A DNA stretch of 64,000 nucleotides, taken from NCBI RefSeq assembly GCF_052115385.1, contig NZ_JBFRGP010000006.1, positions 124,001 through 188,000 of the forward strand, read 5' to 3'. Position numbers and translations under genes: made by a program. Under the pieces are notes generated by a model that saw only the letters and a list, made by a program, of their open reading frames with translations, was not told where the DNA came from and made no database searches. Positions 60,855 through 64,000 of the stretch are shown here, in pieces; within the stretch, counting starts at the first letter, position 1; every line of letters starts with the position of its first letter. This DNA comes from Dyella_D sp052115385. GTDB taxonomy: Bacteria > Pseudomonadota > Gammaproteobacteria > Xanthomonadales > Rhodanobacteraceae.

Positions 60855-60892
60855 GCGGCGAGAAAAAACCAACCGTTTGTTTTTCTCGCCGC
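60855..60892. terminator. Perfect 13-bp hairpin between convergent genes
   Basis: GCGGCGAGAAAAA pairs with TTTTTCTCGCCGC over a 12-base loop. It lies between the convergent MFS and small hypothetical genes, ending three bases before the latter's stop codon. The A and T runs are inside the stem, so the form is atypical, but a two-way terminator is likely. Confidence 0.55.
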
Positions 60893-60894
60893 GC

Positions 60895-61128
60895 CTACGG
60901 ATACCCCCACTTCCACATCAAATCATTCGCCCGATTGATCAAGGCCTTGCGATACGCATCGATGATCATCCGTGCATCCGTACTGAGGCCTGTATCCCAT
61001 CCAAGATCCATCGCTTCGAACAACGCATGCGCTACCGCTGCGTCGTACTCGATCTTGGTGGGGTCGAAATCCTCGGGCGAGGGTCGGAAGTTCCCTTCGA
61101 CACAACGCATCGGTGCTTTCAAGCGCAT
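60895..61128 (-). CDS. Small hypothetical protein
   Basis: A 77-residue soluble protein that I do not recognise. It starts MRLKAPMRCVEGNFRPSPED and has a likely helical centre (YDAAVAHALFEAMDLGWD, ARMIIDAYRKALINRANDLM). GGAGG lies eight bases before the ATG, a strong ribosome site, and a hairpin follows the stop. Both support a real gene. No neighbour suggests a role. Confidence 0.65.
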   Translation of the reverse strand: MRLKAPMRCVEGNFRPSPEDFDPTKIEYDAAVAHALFEAMDLGWDTGLSTDARMIIDAYRKALINRANDLMWKWGYP

Positions 61129-61212
61129 CGTACTGTCCTCCGCCGGGTGTGGAGGTCGGCGATTACAGCAAGCGCGAGCGTGAGCGTGTAGTAGCCATAA
61201 GGCCGAGGCGAT

Positions 61213-61833
61213 TCATTCGACGGCGCGCAACTCGGCGTCGGGGCTGTCCGCCATATGCGTGGCCCACAACTTGCGTGCGAACGCGCGAAATGCCTCGGGC
61301 GCCGCCATGAACGCCGGATCGAAGCCGTAGCTGCCGCCTTCGCCGCCCGCATCCTTGGTCTCGCCGCGCATCGCGTACTTCTGCGCACCCTGGTAGACGA
61401 TCACCTTCATCGTGTCGGAGGAGATGTCGCCGCGGCACATCAGGCGATAAGCCATCCACACCTCGGCCGTGCCGTTGTCGTCCAGGTCGGTGACTTGCGC
61501 CGCCGCGCCGCGGAAGAACGTGGCCTGGTGATCGACGCCGCAGTCGTGGACGTAGTCGTGCAGGTTCCAGCGCACCTGCGCCTTGCCGTCGGCGATGGTG
61601 TAGCGCACGGCATAGAGGTCGTCGTTGGAGCCGTACTCGCTGTTGTCGTCGCTATGCGTGCTGACCACGACGAGGTTGTCGCCTTCGGCATCGGTCCAGC
61701 GGAGGGCTTGTTTGAAATCGCCCTTGAAGCTGATGCCGGCCGGCAACTGCGCGGCGGTGACAGGCGTGACGGAAGGAGCGGCCTGCGCTGCGACGGCGAG
61801 GGCCGACAGCAAAACGACGCCTGGCAGTTTCAT
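61213..61833 (-). CDS. Exported protein of the M949_RS01915 family
   Basis: A 206-residue protein with signal peptide MKLPGVVLLSALAVAAQAA. The body has ALRWTDAEGDNLVVVSTHSD, LYAVRYTIADG, AAQVTDLDDNGTAEVWMAYR and MCRGDISSDTMKVIVYQGAQ, which matches my memory of the M949_RS01915 family (named for surface polysaccharide biosynthesis, without proven function). The DLDDNGTAEVW segment resembles a calcium-binding loop. ATG 61833 is chosen over an upstream start at 61866 by the signal peptide. Confidence 0.75.
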   Translation of the reverse strand: MKLPGVVLLSALAVAAQAAPSVTPVTAAQLPAGISFKGDFKQALRWTDAEGDNLVVVSTHSDDNSEYGSNDDLYAVRYTIADGKAQVRWNLHDYVHDCGVDHQATFFRGAAAQVTDLDDNGTAEVWMAYRLMCRGDISSDTMKVIVYQGAQKYAMRGETKDAGGEGGSYGFDPAFMAAPEAFRAFARKLWATHMADSPDAELRAVE

Positions 61834-61921
61834 GAATTCGTCCTTGAAAGATGCAACCGGCGGCATTGTCCATGAAGGCGGGCGCGGCGGGTACCCGCCG
61901 CGCCCGTGGCATGCAGTCCGC

Positions 61922-62281
61922 TCAGAGATCGGAGAAATGCGGATCCAGCGGCCGCAGCTCGCACTCCACTTCCCACTGGTCGCCGTGCGCCTCCAGGAAG
62001 CGCTCCATCCAGCGCGCGGCTTCCTCGGTACTGGCCGCCTTGAGCATGAAGTAGCCGCCGACCACTTCCTTGGCCTCGGTGAACGGACCGTCCGTCGACT
62101 TGACGCGGCCCTTCGAAAGACGCAGCCGCTTGCCGTCCTTGGTCGGCGCCAGCCCGGCGGTGTCGATCAGCACACCGGCCTCCTTCATCTCTTCGATCAG
62201 CTTGCCCATCTCGCTCATCAGCCGCTCGTCGGGGACCTGGCCGGAGTTTTCGTTGATGTGGATGAGGGTGAGAAAACGCAT
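61922..62281 (-). CDS. YciI-like (DGPF-domain) protein
   Basis: A 119-residue protein of the YciI/DGPF family. The diagnostic STDGPFTEAKEVVGGYFML is at about residues 64-82, followed by the helix TEEAARWMERFLEAHG. MRFLTLIHINE at 62281 gives the normal start; the open frame extends further without domain content. DGPF proteins often stand next to an ECF sigma factor gene, which is absent here. Function is unknown. Confidence 0.9.
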   Translation of the reverse strand: MRFLTLIHINENSGQVPDERLMSEMGKLIEEMKEAGVLIDTAGLAPTKDGKRLRLSKGRVKSTDGPFTEAKEVVGGYFMLKAASTEEAARWMERFLEAHGDQWEVECELRPLDPHFSDL

Positions 62282-62551
62282 GGTTACGCTCCTGGGTGGG
62301 GTTGGAATGGTGGCAGCGTTAGCCTTCAGGGCCATGCTTCCACCCAGGCGACGAACGGATGGTGGGGGAATCGACAATCGTCCGACAGCCGCTATCGCCA
62401 GCTCACCGTCTGCCACCCCTGACGGCTTTGCAGGCCAAACCCTACATACCGGTGGAGCCGCTTGCTTTAGTTTGAATCCTTCTCCGGTACATTTTTTGGG
62501 CACATAGGCCTAGCCACTCGATGGATCGGCCAACCGTGAAGGAACACGAGC

Positions 62552-63376
62552 ATGGCAACGTCAAGGATGGAGCGCATCCTGATTCTCGCCAAAACCTATC
62601 CGTCTCCCAGTACACACTATGTGGAGACCTCCTGTGTGGCGGGAATCACCGAACACGGCAGCATGCGCCGGTTGTATCCCATCCCGTTTCGATTGATCGA
62701 AGACGGGCAGCAATTCAGGAAATGGCAATGGATCGATGTCCGCGTCGAGAAGGCCACGACCGACCACCGGCCGGAAAGCCATCGGGTCTATGTGGACACC
62801 GTGGTTTGCGGTCCTCAGATAGACACCAGGCAAGACTGGGCCGGACGCCGCGCCTGGCCTGGCCAAATGCCCGGGTTTGAGGGCTATGCGGGGATGGACG
62901 CTGCGCGCGTCAAGGAAAACGTTTCATTGGCGCTGCTGCGGCCTTCGCGAGTTATCGGCCTGGAGATCAGGCCGGCAAGACATGCTGAATGGACTGCTGA
63001 TGAAAGAGAGAAGCTGGCTCAGTCGCAGATGGAACTCTTCGCTGAGAGCGAGGCACGAAAGGAAGTCAGGCAACTCCGCAAGATACCTTTCGATTTCTAC
63101 TATCACTGCGAATACAGCGCGTCAGATGGCGAAGTGACCCGTCACCATAAGATCGTGGATTGGGAGGCCGGCGCGCTTTACTGGAACTGCCTCAGGCTAT
63201 ACGGCCCCACTTGGGAAGAGCCTTTCCGCGCGAAACTGGAAGGCGACCTTCTTGGGAAGGATCTTATGTTCCTGATGGGCAATCAGCATCGCTTTCAAGA
63301 CCAATGGCTGATCGTGAGCCTGATCTATCCGCCTAGGCTGCCACCCTTGCAGAACGCGCAGGGCGCGTTGTTTTAG
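62552..63376 (+). CDS. Uncharacterised protein paired with DUF488
   Basis: A 274-residue soluble protein of no family I can name. The N-terminal part (RILILAKTYPSPSTHYVETS, CVAGITEHGSMRRLYPIPFR, FRKWQWIDVRVEKA) looks like a conserved domain; the C-terminal part has FDFYYHCEYSASDGEVTRHH and FLMGNQHRFQDQWLIVSLIY. AAGGAA lies eight bases before the ATG. It converges on the DUF488 gene with a 44-bp overlap. The segment has more A and T than the genes before it, suggesting acquisition by transfer. Confidence 0.75.
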   Translation: MATSRMERILILAKTYPSPSTHYVETSCVAGITEHGSMRRLYPIPFRLIEDGQQFRKWQWIDVRVEKATTDHRPESHRVYVDTVVCGPQIDTRQDWAGRRAWPGQMPGFEGYAGMDAARVKENVSLALLRPSRVIGLEIRPARHAEWTADEREKLAQSQMELFAESEARKEVRQLRKIPFDFYYHCEYSASDGEVTRHHKIVDWEAGALYWNCLRLYGPTWEEPFRAKLEGDLLGKDLMFLMGNQHRFQDQWLIVSLIYPPRLPPLQNAQGALF

Positions 63377-63815
63377 CAGCGGCCTTGGTGATGTGCCGAA
63401 CCGTGGCGCCTGAGCGTGCTTGAACCGCATCCGCGACGAAGGATCGATGGCAAAAACGGTAGTCGGCCTCGAAGCACAGCAGTGCGCAGTTTGAAGCCGT
63501 GGCTCTGCCGGCGAGCTCATCGATGGCTTCATCCTGGCTGTCCAGATACCGAAGAAAGCCTTTGGTGTAGTGCCCCCAGTCGCCATCGTGCTTGTAACGA
63601 TCGCGCACCGGTCGAGGGCAACCGAGGGCGACCATATGCACATAGGCCAGGCCCCCGGTCTTGAGGGCCTCCGATAACGATCGCTTCGAAAAACCAGGCT
63701 TGCGCGACAACGGAAGTTCACGGATGTCGACTACGGTTTCGATCCCGTGCTTTTTCAGCAATTCGATGAACGAATCGATGTCGAGGCCTTCGTAGCCGAT
63801 GGTGAAGATAGTCAT
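63333..63815 (-). CDS. DUF488 domain-containing protein
   Basis: A 160-residue DUF488 protein. It begins MTIFTIGYEGLDIDSFIELL, then has TVVDIRELPLSRKPGFSKRS, YVHMVALGCPRPVRDRYK and the Cys/His segment ALLCFEADYRFCHRS typical of the family. The end is basic and low in complexity (KTTRPARSARVAA). The function of DUF488 is not established; nucleic-acid roles have been suggested. A GAGGG ribosome site lies eight bases before ATG 63815. It overlaps the convergent unknown gene by 44 bp. Confidence 0.88.
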   Translation of the reverse strand: MTIFTIGYEGLDIDSFIELLKKHGIETVVDIRELPLSRKPGFSKRSLSEALKTGGLAYVHMVALGCPRPVRDRYKHDGDWGHYTKGFLRYLDSQDEAIDELAGRATASNCALLCFEADYRFCHRSFVADAVQARSGATVRHITKAAAKTTRPARSARVAA

Positions 63816-63911
63816 GCAGGCGCCCTCAGATACGGGAAGTTTAGCGGGCTATCCCGATCGAGAATACGTCTGCGAACGCATGCGGTGCATGTAGTCCCTG
63901 TGCCCATGCTT

Positions 63912-64000
63912 TCAGGCCAGGCCCCACAATTGCCGGGATTCTTCCGCAATGATCTCCGGATACTCCTCCTGGAAGAACAACCTCCCTTCCGCCACGCGCC
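63912..64000 (-). CDS. C-terminal fragment of an unidentified protein
   Basis: An open frame enters from beyond base 64000 and ends at TGA 63912-63914. The visible 28 residues include GRLFFQEEYPEIIAEESRQL and end in LWGLA, a plausible acidic C-terminus. The family cannot be named from so short a piece. Confidence 0.45.
   Translation of the reverse strand, partial: RVAEGRLFFQEEYPEIIAEESRQLWGLA

Overview
The window is high-GC gammaproteobacterial chromosome. TonB-dependent receptors beside glycoside hydrolases, a LysR/pirin locus, GTAG-type palindromic repeats and the general gene style point to Xanthomonadales, most likely Rhodanobacteraceae (Dyella, Luteibacter, Frateuria or Rhodanobacter); this placement is inference. 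No rRNA, tRNA, CRISPR array or insertion sequence was found.

Layout. 1-4.8 kb: a cut-off HTH regulator, a LysE-type exporter, a DUF3224 protein, an AraC regulator, an epimerase, an XRE regulator and a LysR regulator. 5.0-13.2 kb: a run of genes on one strand (pirin, Tat-exported hydrolase, isochorismatase-like hydrolase, XapX, amidohydrolase, DoxX, VOC, alginate-export porin, DUF1275) divergent from the LysR gene and probably controlled by it. 13.3-15.7 kb: Lrp regulator divergent from a threonine/serine dehydratase, GST and a small unknown protein. 15.8-24.7 kb: a surface module with three tandem phage-tail-collar (MdpB-like) proteins and a translationally coupled GNAT on one strand, a DUF6916 protein converging on them, and a divergent 2039-residue autotransporter with 13 Ig-like repeats. 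25-29.3 kb: CitE-like lyase, a kelch-like/SSS symporter fusion and a LysR regulator. 29.6-38.1 kb: a five-gene TonB-receptor operon with serine hydrolase, ribokinase, a glycosidase-like/SUMF1 fusion and a GH127 beta-L-arabinofuranosidase. 38.2-39.9 kb: CaiB-type CoA transferase and SRPBCC protein. 40.7-50.4 kb: a xyloglucan utilisation operon (TonB receptor, GH74, GH35, GH31). 50.6-58.5 kb: xylR divergent from xylABFGH. 58.6-62.3 kb: LysR/MFS efflux pair and small proteins. 62.5-64 kb: an A+T-richer segment with a DUF488/unknown gene pair, possibly the edge of an island.

How it works together. The 40-58 kb block reads as one pathway: GH74 cuts xyloglucan outside the cell, the TonB receptor imports oligosaccharides, GH35 and GH31 remove galactose and xylose in the envelope, XylFGH imports xylose and XylAB turns it into xylulose 5-phosphate. 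A near-identical 13-bp motif lies upstream of both the xyloglucan receptor gene and xylA, suggesting shared control by XylR. The 29.6-38 kb operon looks like a second glycan locus, with an unusual fusion protein at its centre.

Palindromic repeats punctuate gene ends. In three of four copies of the commonest family the repeat itself supplies the stop codon of the neighbouring gene.
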